Source of the DNA: DATJFH01 sp035495815
Lineage (GTDB): Bacteria > Acidobacteriota > Terriglobia > Bryobacterales > Bryobacteraceae
Direction: 5' to 3'
Assembly: GCA_035495815.1 (NCBI GenBank)
Contig: DATJFH010000114.1
Span: forward strand, 1 to 64,000
DNA length: 64,000 bases
Position 1 is the stretch's first letter. Each line of letters opens with the position of its first letter. Below the pieces are notes generated by a model that was not told where the DNA came from, ran no database searches, and was given only the letters and a program-made list of their open reading frames with translations. The position numbers and the translations under genes are program-made. Below, in pieces: positions 15,287 to 24,074 of the stretch.

Positions 15287-16719
15287 TCACGGCTGCGGCT
15301 TGTTTCCGAAGCAATAGATCGCGCTCGCGGTCCGGACGTAAAGCCGCCCGCCGGCGATGGCGGGAGTCGCCCAGCACTCTTCACCCAGATCGCTGACGGA
15401 GAGTATCTTCCATTCCGCGCCCGCTTCGATCACCGCCAGCTTGCCGTTGAGGCTGACCGTGAAGAGCTTGCCGTCGCCGGCGACCGGCGATGCGAAGTAC
15501 GGCTCCAGCGCGCCCTCGAGGCGTCCCTGCTTGAGCACGCTCCCGCTGGCCGGATCGAGCGCCGTCAGGATGCCGCCTTCCTTCAGCATGTAGAGCACGT
15601 TTTTGTACAGCACCGGGGACGGGATGTTCGGCAGGCCCTTCTCGTACCGCCACAGCACGGCGCTATCCGTCAGATCGCCCCGTCCGGCGCCGGGACGCAA
15701 CGCGTATAGCCCGTTTCGCGCGGTGGCGCGGGCGCGGTGAATGTTCCATTCACGCTCGTTCATGAGCCCGTCCTTGTCCAGGTCGAACAGGAACCAGAGC
15801 TTCCGCATCTCCGGATCGGGCGCTTCGGCGGGGGCAATCCGGCCGTCCTTGTCGGCGTCCCAGTCTTCCAGCGCCTTTTTGAATTCCGGGACCGAACCCC
15901 GCAGTCCAAGCTCGCTCGGGGACGCCATCCAGGAGTGGACATACAGAATGTCGCCCGCCACCACCGGCGTCGATTTGGCCTGCCAGGCCATGCCGCGCAC
16001 CCACCAGATGCGCTCGCCGGACTCCAGGTCGTAGGCGTCGACCTGGTAGGCGCCGGAGACGACCACCTGAGCAGGGCCTTTCGCCGGCCGGTAGATCACC
16101 GGTGTCGCGAAACCGTGGGTGGCTTCCGGGCGGCCGGTCTTCCAGCGCCGCTGCCCGGTTTGGCGGTCGAGGGCGAGCAGGTACGAGCCCGTATCCTGGT
16201 CGCAGAGCAGCAGCGCCAGGCCGTCCGCAACAATCGGCGAGGCGCCTGCGCCGTAGGGCATGTTCAGCGGCTCGATGGCGTGGCGCCAGCGCTCATTGCC
16301 GTCCGGTCCGTAGCTGAGCATGCCGAAGTCTTCGAAGAAGACGTAGACATTCTCGCCGTCGGTGACCGGACTGGGCGAGGAGGCCGTATTCTTCGCGCGG
16401 ATTTGGGTCGTGCGGGCGCGAGGCGCCTGGCGGCGCCAGAGCACCTTGCCGGTGGCGCGGTCGAGGCACAGCGTCAGCAGCTTGTCGCCTTCCGCGGCCG
16501 TGAGGAAGAGGCGCTCTCCGTCAGCGCCGGGGAGGAGTGTCCGGGCGGCAGCGCCGTCTTCCAGACAAGGTTCCTGTCAGGTCCCATCCCGGCCGGCAGC
16601 TTCCCTCCCTCGGATACTCCCGAGCCGTTCGGGCCGCGGAGACCCGGCCAGTCCACGCGTGCGTTGCGGCTCGCCAGGCACGGAATTGCAAGCAACATCC
16701 ACAGAATCGGTTTGCGCAC
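15287..16719 (-). pseudogene. PQQ-like beta-propeller with inserted EF-hands, interrupted by a frameshift
   Basis: Two adjacent frames on the minus strand make one protein. The 5' part starts at a GTG at 16719, preceded by GGGAG, with a signal peptide (VRKPILWMLLAIPCLASRNA) and the family opening WPGLRGPNGSGVS..LVWKTALPPGHSSPALT. Near 16515-16525 the frame breaks. The other frame continues as ERLFLTAAEGDKLLTLCLDRATGKVLWRRQ and on to the stop at 15287. The long 3' part has PQQ-propeller blades (LLALDRQTGQRRWKT, VDAYDLESGERIWWV, LTALDPASGSV) and an insertion with two EF-hand loops (DADKDGRIAPAE, DLDKDGLMNERE). Without the break the protein would be about 475 residues. It may be a true pseudogene or a one-base sequencing error. 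Confidence 0.75.
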
Positions 16720-16881
16720 AGGATCTCCCTGGAACGAAGTACACTGGTGTAGTGCGACATCCGGAAACAACGGGTATAAGGCCGGAAAGGCGGCTGCGGG
16801 CCGGCCCGCGTCCTTTCTGAGATTCAGCCGCACCGTAGTCCTATACTAGCCTGACAAAACTGACGAGAGCTGGCGAAAAAC

Positions 16882-17973
16882 GTGAGTCCAACAACCGAAA
16901 TCGATTTCGACACCAGAGTGAAGTCCGCGCGGGAGGCTTTGGACGCCTGGACCCGGGAGATGATCGGCTGGCATTTCAGCCCCGAAACCGGCTGCCCGTT
17001 CTGGCTGGAATATGCCCGGAAATTGGGCTGGGATCCGCGCCGGGAGATCCATTCCTACGGCGACCTCGGGAAGCTGGGTCCTTTCGAGGACGAATGGCTG
17101 CGCGGCGGACCCGTGCGGCGCTGGGTTCCGAAAGCCTATGCCGATAAGCCGATTTACGTTTTCGAAACCGGCGGAAGCACGGGTATTCCGAAATCCCGGA
17201 TCAGCATCGAGGACTTCCGTCTCGACTACGAGGCGTTCAGCGAGACTCTTCCCGACGCGGCGTTCCCCAAAGGCGCCGACTGGATCTCGATCGGGCCGAC
17301 CGGGCCGCGCCGCCTGCGCCTGGCCGTGGAGCACCTGGCGCAGCATCGCGGCGGCATCTGTTTCATGGTGGATCTGGACCCGCGCTGGGTTATCAAGCTT
17401 ATCAAGATGGGCCGCATGGACTCGATGGAGCGCTACAAGCAGCACGTGATCGATCAGGCGCTGACCATCCTCAAGGCGAATCCCAACATCCAGTGCATCT
17501 TCACCACCCCGAAGCTGCTCGAGGCGCTGTGCGACAAGATTTCGCTGGCCAAGAACGGCATCAAAGGCGTCTTCTGCGGCGGGACCGAGATGACGCCGAA
17601 GTTCTGCAAGCACGCCGTGGAAGAGCTGCTCGACGGAGTCTATTTCGCGCCCACCTACGGCAATACGCTGATGGGCCTGGCGGTCCACAAGCCGCTCTCG
17701 AAAGACGATGGATACTCCATCATCTACTACCCGCCGTCGCCCCGCGCCATGATTGAAGTTGTGGATCCGGACCAGCCGGACCGGATCGTGGATTATGGCG
17801 AGACGGGCCGCGTCCGGCTGACCACGCTCACCCGCGAGTTCTTCATGCCCTGCTTCCTCGAACGCGATGAAGCCGAACGCGAGCCCCCTTACGCCGCCTA
17901 TCCCTGGGACGGCGTTCGCAACGTGCGGCCTTTCTCACGATTTCAGACCTCGGTCGTCGAAGGAGTGTACTGA
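16882..17973 (+). CDS. PaaK-like adenylate-forming enzyme lacking the usual C-terminal domain
   Basis: A 363-residue protein with a GTG start, resembling phenylacetate-CoA ligase (PaaK) and related adenylating enzymes. The ATP-binding loop is ETGGSTGIPKSR at about 95-106, and the acceptor region GVYFAPTYGNTLMG / YYPPSPRAMIEVVDPD..YGETGRVRLTTLTREFFMP follows. PaaK enzymes run to about 430-440 residues with a mobile C-terminal domain carrying the second-half catalytic Lys. This protein stops soon after RNVRPFSRFQTSVVEGVY, so that domain is short or absent. It may form an acyl-adenylate for transfer to another carrier. The glycosyltransferase gene begins 18 bp downstream, so they are probably co-transcribed. 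Confidence 0.72.
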   Translation: MSPTTEIDFDTRVKSAREALDAWTREMIGWHFSPETGCPFWLEYARKLGWDPRREIHSYGDLGKLGPFEDEWLRGGPVRRWVPKAYADKPIYVFETGGSTGIPKSRISIEDFRLDYEAFSETLPDAAFPKGADWISIGPTGPRRLRLAVEHLAQHRGGICFMVDLDPRWVIKLIKMGRMDSMERYKQHVIDQALTILKANPNIQCIFTTPKLLEALCDKISLAKNGIKGVFCGGTEMTPKFCKHAVEELLDGVYFAPTYGNTLMGLAVHKPLSKDDGYSIIYYPPSPRAMIEVVDPDQPDRIVDYGETGRVRLTTLTREFFMPCFLERDEAEREPPYAAYPWDGVRNVRPFSRFQTSVVEGVY

Positions 17974-17991
17974 AGCGGGAGCGATTCCGCC

Positions 17992-19299
17992 ATGAAGATC
18001 CTCTCCATCACCGCCGGCGCCGCGGGAATGTACTGCGGGAGCTGCCTGCGCGACAACGCGCTGGCCGCGGAGCTGATTGCCGGCGGGCACGACGTGATCC
18101 TGCTGCCCCTGTACACGCCCACGCTCACCGACGAGGCCAACGTCAGCGCGGACAAGGTATTTTTCGGAGGCATCAGCGTATACCTGGAGCAAAAGATGTC
18201 GCTGTTCCGCAAGCTGCCGCCCTTCATCGACCGGCTCTGGGACTCGAGGTACGCCCTGCGCGCGGCGTCGAAAAGTTCGATTTCCACTTCGCCGCGGATG
18301 CTCGGCGAGTTGACGGTGTCCATGCTGCAGGGTGAGCGCGGAAATCAGCGCAAGGAGTTCGGCAAGTTGATCGACTGGCTCTTGAGCGAGCCTGCTCCCG
18401 ATGTCGTCAACCTCCCTAATTCGCTGCTGATCGGTCTGGCGGGACCGATCAAGGCCGCCATCCAGCGTCCGGTGACGTGCACGTTGCAGGGCGAGGACCT
18501 GTTTCTCGAAGGGCTGCCGGAGCCGTTCCGCCGGGAGTCGCTGGAACTGATTCGCCGGCGCATCGACGATGTGGATATGTTCATCGCGGTCAGCGAATAC
18601 TGCGCCGAATTCATGTCGGGATACCTGAACATCCCGGCGCGCAAGATCAGCGTCGTGCCGCTCGGAATCAATCTCAAGGGCTACGAGCCCGGCTTTCCGC
18701 TGCATACCAACTGTTTCACCGTGGGCTATTTCGCCCGCGTGTGTCCGGAAAAGAGCCTGCACCTGCTCTGCGAAGCTTATCGCTACCTGCGGGAAAATAC
18801 CGAATTCTGCGGCGCCACTCTCGAAGTTGCCGGGTACCTGGCGCCGGAGCACAAACCGTATCTCGAGAAGATCAGCCGGCAGATGAAGGACTGGGGCCTC
18901 GGTCAGGAATTCAATTACCGGGGCGTGCTCGACCGCGCGCAGAAAGTAGATTTCCTGCGCAACCTGAACGTGCTCTCGGTGCCGAGCGCCTACAACGAGC
19001 CGAAGGGCATCTATCTGCTCGAAGCCATGGCCAACGGCGTCCCGGTGGTGCAGCCGAGGCGCGGGGCGTTCCCGGAAATTCTGGGGAAGACCGGCGGCGG
19101 AATCCTGGTGGAACCGGATGACGTCCGGAGCCTGGCGGAAGGCATTCTCACGCTGTGGAAGGATCCTGACTACGCGTCCGATTTGGGCCGCCGCGGCGCG
19201 GCGGGAGTGCGCGAGCACTACAATGTCGCCCGCATGGCGAGCCGCACGATCGAGGTATTCACGGACCTGACCAGCCCGAAGTACTCCGTGTCGCGGTAG
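17992..19299 (+). CDS. GT4-family glycosyltransferase
   Basis: A 435-residue GT-B-fold glycosyltransferase. The N-terminal Rossmann half opens with MKILSITAGAAGMYCGSCLRDNALAAELIAGGHDVILLPLYTP. The C-terminal half has the GT4 signature (VPSAYNEPKGIYLLEAMANGVPVVQPRRGAFPEIL), with the conserved E-x7-E motif that contacts the nucleotide sugar. The SEYCAEFMSGYLNIPARKISVVPLGINLKGY linker is also typical. GT4 enzymes transfer a sugar with retention of configuration, usually in glycolipid, glycan or glycoside synthesis. It is cytoplasmic with no signal. Coupling to the adenylating enzyme just upstream suggests a joint product, for example an acylated or aryl-modified sugar, but that is inference. Confidence 0.87.
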   Translation: MKILSITAGAAGMYCGSCLRDNALAAELIAGGHDVILLPLYTPTLTDEANVSADKVFFGGISVYLEQKMSLFRKLPPFIDRLWDSRYALRAASKSSISTSPRMLGELTVSMLQGERGNQRKEFGKLIDWLLSEPAPDVVNLPNSLLIGLAGPIKAAIQRPVTCTLQGEDLFLEGLPEPFRRESLELIRRRIDDVDMFIAVSEYCAEFMSGYLNIPARKISVVPLGINLKGYEPGFPLHTNCFTVGYFARVCPEKSLHLLCEAYRYLRENTEFCGATLEVAGYLAPEHKPYLEKISRQMKDWGLGQEFNYRGVLDRAQKVDFLRNLNVLSVPSAYNEPKGIYLLEAMANGVPVVQPRRGAFPEILGKTGGGILVEPDDVRSLAEGILTLWKDPDYASDLGRRGAAGVREHYNVARMASRTIEVFTDLTSPKYSVSR

Positions 19300-19330
19300 G
19301 TTGGGGGGAACTCCTCGACCCGCAGCCGGA

Positions 19331-20377
19331 CTACCGTGTGTAGAGAGGAGCGAGGGAAACCATGCCCAAGCCGACCACGAACAGCGCCATCATCACGTAG
19401 AGCAGGCTCTTGACGCGGTAGTCGGCGCCGGCGAATTCTTTCCACAGGAACAAGCCCCACAGCGCGCTGACCATCGTCGCGCCCTGGCCGATGGCGTAGC
19501 TGACGGCGGGTCCGACTTTCGCGCTCTGCTCGGCGCTGGCTGCCACGAAATTGCTGATTGCCCCGGAGTACCAGATCATTCCGCCGGCCAGCCCCAGCAG
19601 ATGCTTTTTCAAACTCCCTTTGCGGATGTAGTCGAGCATCTCGACCGGTTCTCCCTGCACCGGGAGGTTCATGAAGAACAGGTTGAAGACGAACGTGGAT
19701 GCGAACACGCCGAAGGCGAACACGAAACCGATGGCGTAGGGCCCGAGTCCGCTGCCCCAGGCCTTTCCGATCTCCACCAGCGGAAAGAACGAGCCCATCA
19801 GCAGTCCGCTGACCAGACTGAGAATGATCCCCTTCGGCGAAACTCTCGGCGCGCTGGTCTTGAGCATCCCCGCTTTGGCCTGCTGTTCGAGCCTGGCCGC
19901 GGCATGCGCTTTATAGGCGAGCGAATCGACGATAATCGCGCCCACGATGATCGCGGCGCCGCCGAATAGCAGCACCGGGTTTCCCTCCGGCTTCAGGAAA
20001 TAGCTCCAGATCACGCCGATTACCAGCGCCATTCCAATTCCGACCGGAAAGGCCACCGCCATGCCCGCAACTGAAATTGCCGCCACCAGCAGCATATTGG
20101 CCAGATTGAACACGGCGCCGCCGAGGAAGCCATAAAAGATATTTCGTTTGCCCGTCTGCAGCAGATCGTCCAGGAACTGGAACCCGTCCGACCCCATGGT
20201 GCCGAAAGTGAACGCCGCGATGGCAGCGGCGATCAAAACTCCCAGCGAATAGTCGAAATAGAACAGCTCGAAGCGCCAGTTGCCGGTCATTTTGAAAGTA
20301 TTGGCCCACGAGCCCCAGCAAAGCATGCTGAGAATCGTGAGCACGAGCGCGGCGAAATAAGTTTGAGGAAGCGTCAT
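19331..20377 (-). CDS. DMT-superfamily permease of the ureide-permease/GRP type
   Basis: A 348-residue membrane protein with about ten hydrophobic helices (for example ALVLTILSMLCWGSW, SLGVLIAAAIAAFTF, LLVAAISVAGMAVAF, VLLFGGAAIIVGAIIV, YVMMALFVVGLGMVS). The start CWGSWANTFK and the YFDYSLGVLIAAAIAAFTFGTMG segment closely resemble plant ureide permeases (UPS), members of the drug/metabolite transporter superfamily, and the related glucose/ribose porters. A charged cytoplasmic loop (KAHAAARLEQQAKAGMLKTS) separates the two halves. Likely a transporter of a small polar compound; the substrate is unknown. It is followed on the same strand only by intergenic sequence and converges with the glycosyltransferase gene. 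Confidence 0.75.
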   Translation of the reverse strand: MTLPQTYFAALVLTILSMLCWGSWANTFKMTGNWRFELFYFDYSLGVLIAAAIAAFTFGTMGSDGFQFLDDLLQTGKRNIFYGFLGGAVFNLANMLLVAAISVAGMAVAFPVGIGMALVIGVIWSYFLKPEGNPVLLFGGAAIIVGAIIVDSLAYKAHAAARLEQQAKAGMLKTSAPRVSPKGIILSLVSGLLMGSFFPLVEIGKAWGSGLGPYAIGFVFAFGVFASTFVFNLFFMNLPVQGEPVEMLDYIRKGSLKKHLLGLAGGMIWYSGAISNFVAASAEQSAKVGPAVSYAIGQGATMVSALWGLFLWKEFAGADYRVKSLLYVMMALFVVGLGMVSLAPLYTR

Positions 20378-20427
20378 CGAATTGTCAGGAAGCGAAAACA
20401 GAGGTTACAACGGCTGAGACGGGCGGG

Positions 20428-21855
20428 TCAAGGCGGGCAGACGATCCCGCCCGTCCCGCACAGCACGGGCGGTCCGTCGAATTGCCGGATTCGCGCCGGC
20501 CGCGTGACCTGATCGCAGTCGGGCAGCGGCTCGACGGAATAGTAGTTCAAACCGTATCGCCAGCTTCGTTGAATCCCGTCCAGGCACACTTCGGCTTGGG
20601 AGGCGGCGATCTGCCGCCAGAGTGGGCGCGTCGAATACATCGCGTCGATCTGCGGAAACGAGACTGTTTTCAGATAGACCACGGCGGCAGCGGCGGCGGC
20701 CGTGATGACGAGTGCGGCCGCGGAGCGCATACTCCTGGTGTCCAGGTACCAGACCGCGGCAGCCACCAGCAGCGGCGCCGTCCAGGCAGCGCTCCAGGCG
20801 GGAATCGAAGCTCGGGAGAGCCCCGCGGCGAGCGCCTGCGGAAGCATCGACGCCAGCGGAAACACCAGGCACATCAGAGCAGCGGAGGCGGCCAGGATCC
20901 AGCGCGCCGCGCCGCGCGCCCGGGCCAGCGCCACGCCGCCGATGACCGCCGCCGCGGGAACCAGAGGCAGGATGTAACCAGGGAGCTTGTTCGTCGCCTT
21001 GGAAAAAAAGAGCAGTCCGAAGCCCAGCCAAAGCAGCAGAAACCGGCAGCGGTCATCGCGCCATACTCGCCGGCTGAAGAAGAGGGCGAGTACGGGCGTC
21101 CAGGGGAAAAGGGCGGCGGCCAGCACCGGCAAATAGAACCAGCCGGGCTGCGGATGCAGCAGCGCCGGCGTCAGAAAGCGTTGGACATGGTGCTCCCAGA
21201 AAAAAATCCGCACGAATTCCGAGCCGTTTTTCGCATAACAAAGCCAATACCAGGGTACGGTCACAAACAGGAACGCGGCCCAGGGCCGCCAGCCGAACAA
21301 ATCCTTCCACCGCGCGCGGGCATACCAGCCGAACGGCAGCGCCAGAGCCAGGGGAACCAGTCCTTTGGCCAGCACGGAGAATCCCAGCAGGGCTGCCGCG
21401 CCGGTCAGCCAGCCGGACGAGCCTCCACCGCGCCAGATCATTCCCGCCAGCATGGCCGCGGAGAAGAACGCGGTCATGGGCAGATCCGGCGACGGAATAT
21501 AGCTGAAGGAAACCCAGCCGGCGCAGGCGCCGAGAATGGCCGTCGCGTACCCGGCGGTCTGGCCGTCGAAGACTCTGCGCACGGCCCACGCGAAGAACGC
21601 CAGGAAGGCCAGGCTCAACAGGGCCACCGGAGCGCGCGGCGCGGTTTCTTCGCCGAGTCCGAGGCGGAAGCCGGCCGCCGTCATCCAGTACAGCAGCGCC
21701 GGCTTTTCGAACCAGGGCCGCCCCCAGAGCCTGGGCGTGATCCAGTCGCTTGACCACGCCATCTGCCGGCCGATGGCCGCGTAACGAGGCTCATCCGGGC
21801 CCAGCAGTCCGGTTCCGCTCAGCCGGAACAGATAGAGGAAAAAACAGCAGGCCAA
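20428..21855 (-). CDS. ArnT/PMT-like (GT39/GT83-type) membrane glycosyltransferase
   Basis: A 475-residue multi-pass protein. The N-terminal loop GPDEPRYAAIGRQMAWSSDWITPRLWGRPWFEKPALLYWM carries the D-E catalytic pair and the EKPPL-like motif of ArnT and protein-mannosyltransferase-type GT-C enzymes. About eleven hydrophobic helices follow up to residue 410, then a small periplasmic C-terminal domain. Such enzymes transfer a sugar from a polyprenyl-phosphate donor to lipid A, protein or polysaccharide in the periplasm. The start is a TTG at 21855, because the frame has no ATG or GTG farther upstream before a stop. The HIT gene is divergent, with only about 110 bp between them. Confidence 0.84.
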   Translation of the reverse strand: MACCFFLYLFRLSGTGLLGPDEPRYAAIGRQMAWSSDWITPRLWGRPWFEKPALLYWMTAAGFRLGLGEETAPRAPVALLSLAFLAFFAWAVRRVFDGQTAGYATAILGACAGWVSFSYIPSPDLPMTAFFSAAMLAGMIWRGGGSSGWLTGAAALLGFSVLAKGLVPLALALPFGWYARARWKDLFGWRPWAAFLFVTVPWYWLCYAKNGSEFVRIFFWEHHVQRFLTPALLHPQPGWFYLPVLAAALFPWTPVLALFFSRRVWRDDRCRFLLLWLGFGLLFFSKATNKLPGYILPLVPAAAVIGGVALARARGAARWILAASAALMCLVFPLASMLPQALAAGLSRASIPAWSAAWTAPLLVAAAVWYLDTRSMRSAAALVITAAAAAAVVYLKTVSFPQIDAMYSTRPLWRQIAASQAEVCLDGIQRSWRYGLNYYSVEPLPDCDQVTRPARIRQFDGPPVLCGTGGIVCPP

Positions 21856-21953
21856 AATCAGCAGCGCCGCCGCGGCCGTGGCAGCGGGGCGTCCGGCGGC
21901 AGGTTTGGGGACGGGCGTCTGGTGAGCCGGGCGGATCGGTGTCGTGCCTCAAT

Positions 21954-21959
21954 TATAAT
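21954..21959 (+). promoter_or_regulatory. -10 box (TATAAT), 9 nt before a GTG start
   Basis: A perfect TATAAT lies 9 nt before the GTG at 21969, without a Shine-Dalgarno between them. The transcript would have a leader of at most a few nucleotides. Confidence 0.45.
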
Positions 21960-21968
21960 AGTTGTATC

Positions 21969-22511
21969 GTGCGACTCGCCTTCTTACTGGCCCTGTGCGT
22001 CGGTGCGCCGCTAGTGGCCGACGTCCGGAACTGCGCCTGTGACGTCGACGTTCCCGAAACACTCACAGCCCGCGAGTGCAGCTTGTGCCGCGTCGCCGAG
22101 GAGCAGCCCCCCGGCCCGCCGGTCTTTTTCCTGAAGGACAACAATCCGCGCAAGCCGAATCGCATGCTGGTCCTGCCCCGAGCGCATCTGAAGGGCCCCA
22201 ACTCCCTTTCCGACATGACTTCGAAGGACCGGCTGGTCCTGTGGACCGCGGCCATCGCCAAGGCGCGCGAGCTCTGGGGAGAGGAGTGGGGACTTGCCGT
22301 CAATGGCGAGACGGCCCGCACGCAGTGCCACGCTCACATCCACATCGGCAAGCTCCTGAACCTGGTGGAAACGCCGAAATTTATCGTCGTCCAAGGACCC
22401 GCGCAGATTCCGGCGCCCGCCGACGGTACCGGCCTGTGGGTACACCCGGCCGGCGGAAAACTTCACGTCCACCTGAACGAGCAGATTACGGAAACCGTCC
22501 TGTTGAGGTAA
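21969..22511 (+). CDS. Exported HIT-domain protein
   Basis: A 180-residue protein. The GTG at 21969 gives a clean signal peptide (VRLAFLLALCVGAPLVADV) and follows a TATAAT; the frame open farther upstream is antisense to the glycosyltransferase and is ignored. The histidine-triad motif is CHAHIHIGKL at about 122-131, matching H-x-H-x-H. An N-terminal cysteine cluster (NCACDVDVPETLTARECSLC) could form disulfides or bind a metal. HIT proteins hydrolyse or transfer nucleotides. An exported form recalls CDP-diacylglycerol pyrophosphatase, although this one is shorter than that enzyme. It probably shares an operon with the altronate-dehydratase-like gene 9 bp downstream. Confidence 0.78.
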   Translation: MRLAFLLALCVGAPLVADVRNCACDVDVPETLTARECSLCRVAEEQPPGPPVFFLKDNNPRKPNRMLVLPRAHLKGPNSLSDMTSKDRLVLWTAAIAKARELWGEEWGLAVNGETARTQCHAHIHIGKLLNLVETPKFIVVQGPAQIPAPADGTGLWVHPAGGKLHVHLNEQITETVLLR

Positions 22512-22517
22512 CCTCAA
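22503..22517 (+). repeat. Perfect 7-bp inverted repeat over the ribosome-binding site of the altronate dehydratase gene
   Basis: TTGAGGT-A-ACCTCAA is a perfect palindrome with a one-base centre. It overlaps the TAA stop of the HIT gene (22509-22511), contains the GAGGT that would serve as Shine-Dalgarno, and ends 3 nt before the ATG at 22521. The sequence fits either a dimeric regulator's operator or a site that limits ribosome access. Confidence 0.5.
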
Positions 22518-22520
22518 AAC

Positions 22521-24056
22521 ATGCTTCTCGAAATCGCCAAGCTCCCCACCGCGGAAAATTCCGCGATTCACTTGAATCCCAAGGACAACGTGGCGGTCGC
22601 CCGCGTTCCGCTCACGCCGGGCATGGAGCTGAAGATCGACGGGATTCCCATTAAGGTGCTCGACCCGGTTCCCGCCGGCCACAAGGTCGCGCTGGCCCCC
22701 ATCCGGCCCGGGGAAATCGTGCTGCGATACGGCCAGGTGATCGGCCGGGCGAAGCAGCCGATCCAGCCGGGCAACCATATCCATACCCAGAACCTGGCTT
22801 TCGAAGAGCTGGAACTGAACTACGAGTTTCCCCAGGGCGAGATCCCGTACCCGGCGGCGCCGGCCCGGATGCCGACCTTCATGGGATATCCCCGCGAGGA
22901 CGGGCGTGTCGGCACGCGTAATTACATCGCTGTGGTGGCCGCCAGCAACTGCGCCGCCCACACCTCGGAGATGATCGCCGGCAGCTTCGAAAGCGCGCTG
23001 CTGCCGCCCAACATCGACGGCGTGGTCGCCTTCCCGCATGGCGACGGTTGCGGCCAGACCATGGGTCCGGACACCGATCAGCTCCGCCGCACCCTGGCGG
23101 GCGTGCTGGCGCATCCCAACATCGCCGCCGCCGTGATCCTGGGGCTGGGGTGCGAAGTCAACCAGATCGATCATTACCTCGGACCGGGAGGTCCGCGCAG
23201 CGAGCGGCTGGCGGGCATGACGCTTCAGGACAGCGGCGGCACGCTGGGCGCGCTCGACAGGGCGCGTCGCGAAATCCTCAAGTTCATGGAAAAGGCGGCC
23301 GCCGAAAAGCGCGTGGAGGTTCCGGCGTCAAAAATCGTGCTGGGTTTGAACTGCGGCGGATCGGATTCCTTCTCCGGCATCACCGCCAACCCGGCGCTGG
23401 GCGTCTGCTCCGACATGCTGGCCGAGCTCGGCGGGACCGCCGTGCTGGCCGAGACGACGGAAATTTTCGGCGCGGAGCACCTGCTGGTCCGCCGCGCGCG
23501 GAACCGGCGCGTCGCCGAAAAGCTGCTCGGGTTCGTGCGGGGCTACAAGCAGTACCTGAACCGCTTCGGCGGCAGCTTCGATGACAACCCGTCGCCCGGG
23601 AACAAAGAGGGCGGCCTGTCCAACATTCTGGAAAAGTCGCTGGGCGCGGTAGCCAAGGCGGGCAGTTCGCCTATGATGGACGCGGTGGACTACGCCGAAA
23701 AAATCGATTCGCCAGGTTTCGTCTTCATGAACACGCCGGGGTACGATCCTGCCTCGCTCACGGGACTGGCCGCCGGCGGGTGCAATCTGATCGCGTTCAC
23801 CACGGGCCGCGGCAGCGCCATCGGCTTCCCCTCAATTCCGGTGATCAAGATCGCCAGCAACAGCGTCACCTACCGCCGCATGACCGACAACATGGACGTG
23901 AACGGCGGCGCGATCGCCGACGGGGAGAAGACCGTCGCTCAGGTTGGCCAGGAGATTTTCGACCTGATGATGGAGGTCGCCTCCGGCCGCAAAACCTGCG
24001 CCGAACGCCTGGGCCACAAGGAATTCGTGCCCTGGCGTATCGGCCCGATGATGTAG
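22521..24056 (+). CDS. uxaA: Altronate dehydratase-family enzyme (UxaA/GarD-like)
   Basis: A 511-residue enzyme. The N-terminal 100 residues form the SAF domain (DNVAVARVPLTPGMELKIDGIPIKVLDPVPAGHKVAL), linked to the large dehydratase domain that opens with the family hallmark FMGYPREDGRVGTRNYIAVVAASNC. Cysteine- and glycine-rich motifs follow (HGDGCGQTMGPDTDQL, ILGLGCEVNQIDHYLG, LGLNCGGSDSFSGITANPALG). UxaA converts D-altronate to 2-keto-3-deoxygluconate in galacturonate breakdown, and close paralogues act on galactarate. No other hexuronate gene is in the window, so the exact sugar acid is open. Expression may be controlled through the palindrome over its ribosome-binding site. Confidence 0.88.
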   Translation: MLLEIAKLPTAENSAIHLNPKDNVAVARVPLTPGMELKIDGIPIKVLDPVPAGHKVALAPIRPGEIVLRYGQVIGRAKQPIQPGNHIHTQNLAFEELELNYEFPQGEIPYPAAPARMPTFMGYPREDGRVGTRNYIAVVAASNCAAHTSEMIAGSFESALLPPNIDGVVAFPHGDGCGQTMGPDTDQLRRTLAGVLAHPNIAAAVILGLGCEVNQIDHYLGPGGPRSERLAGMTLQDSGGTLGALDRARREILKFMEKAAAEKRVEVPASKIVLGLNCGGSDSFSGITANPALGVCSDMLAELGGTAVLAETTEIFGAEHLLVRRARNRRVAEKLLGFVRGYKQYLNRFGGSFDDNPSPGNKEGGLSNILEKSLGAVAKAGSSPMMDAVDYAEKIDSPGFVFMNTPGYDPASLTGLAAGGCNLIAFTTGRGSAIGFPSIPVIKIASNSVTYRRMTDNMDVNGGAIADGEKTVAQVGQEIFDLMMEVASGRKTCAERLGHKEFVPWRIGPMM

Positions 24057-24062
24057 CGCGTA

Positions 24063-24068
24063 TACAAT
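24063..24068 (+). promoter_or_regulatory. -10 box (TACAAT), 6 nt before an ATG start
   Basis: TACAAT is followed by TAAGAG and the ATG at 24075. The AGAG could act as a very short ribosome-binding site, so the leaderless reading is less certain here. Confidence 0.4.
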
Positions 24069-24074
24069 TAAGAG

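Noticed and set aside
21750..21968. N-terminal 73-codon extension of the HIT gene
   Set aside because: It is antisense to the start of the glycosyltransferase gene, and the GTG at 21969 gives a signal peptide and follows a TATAAT.
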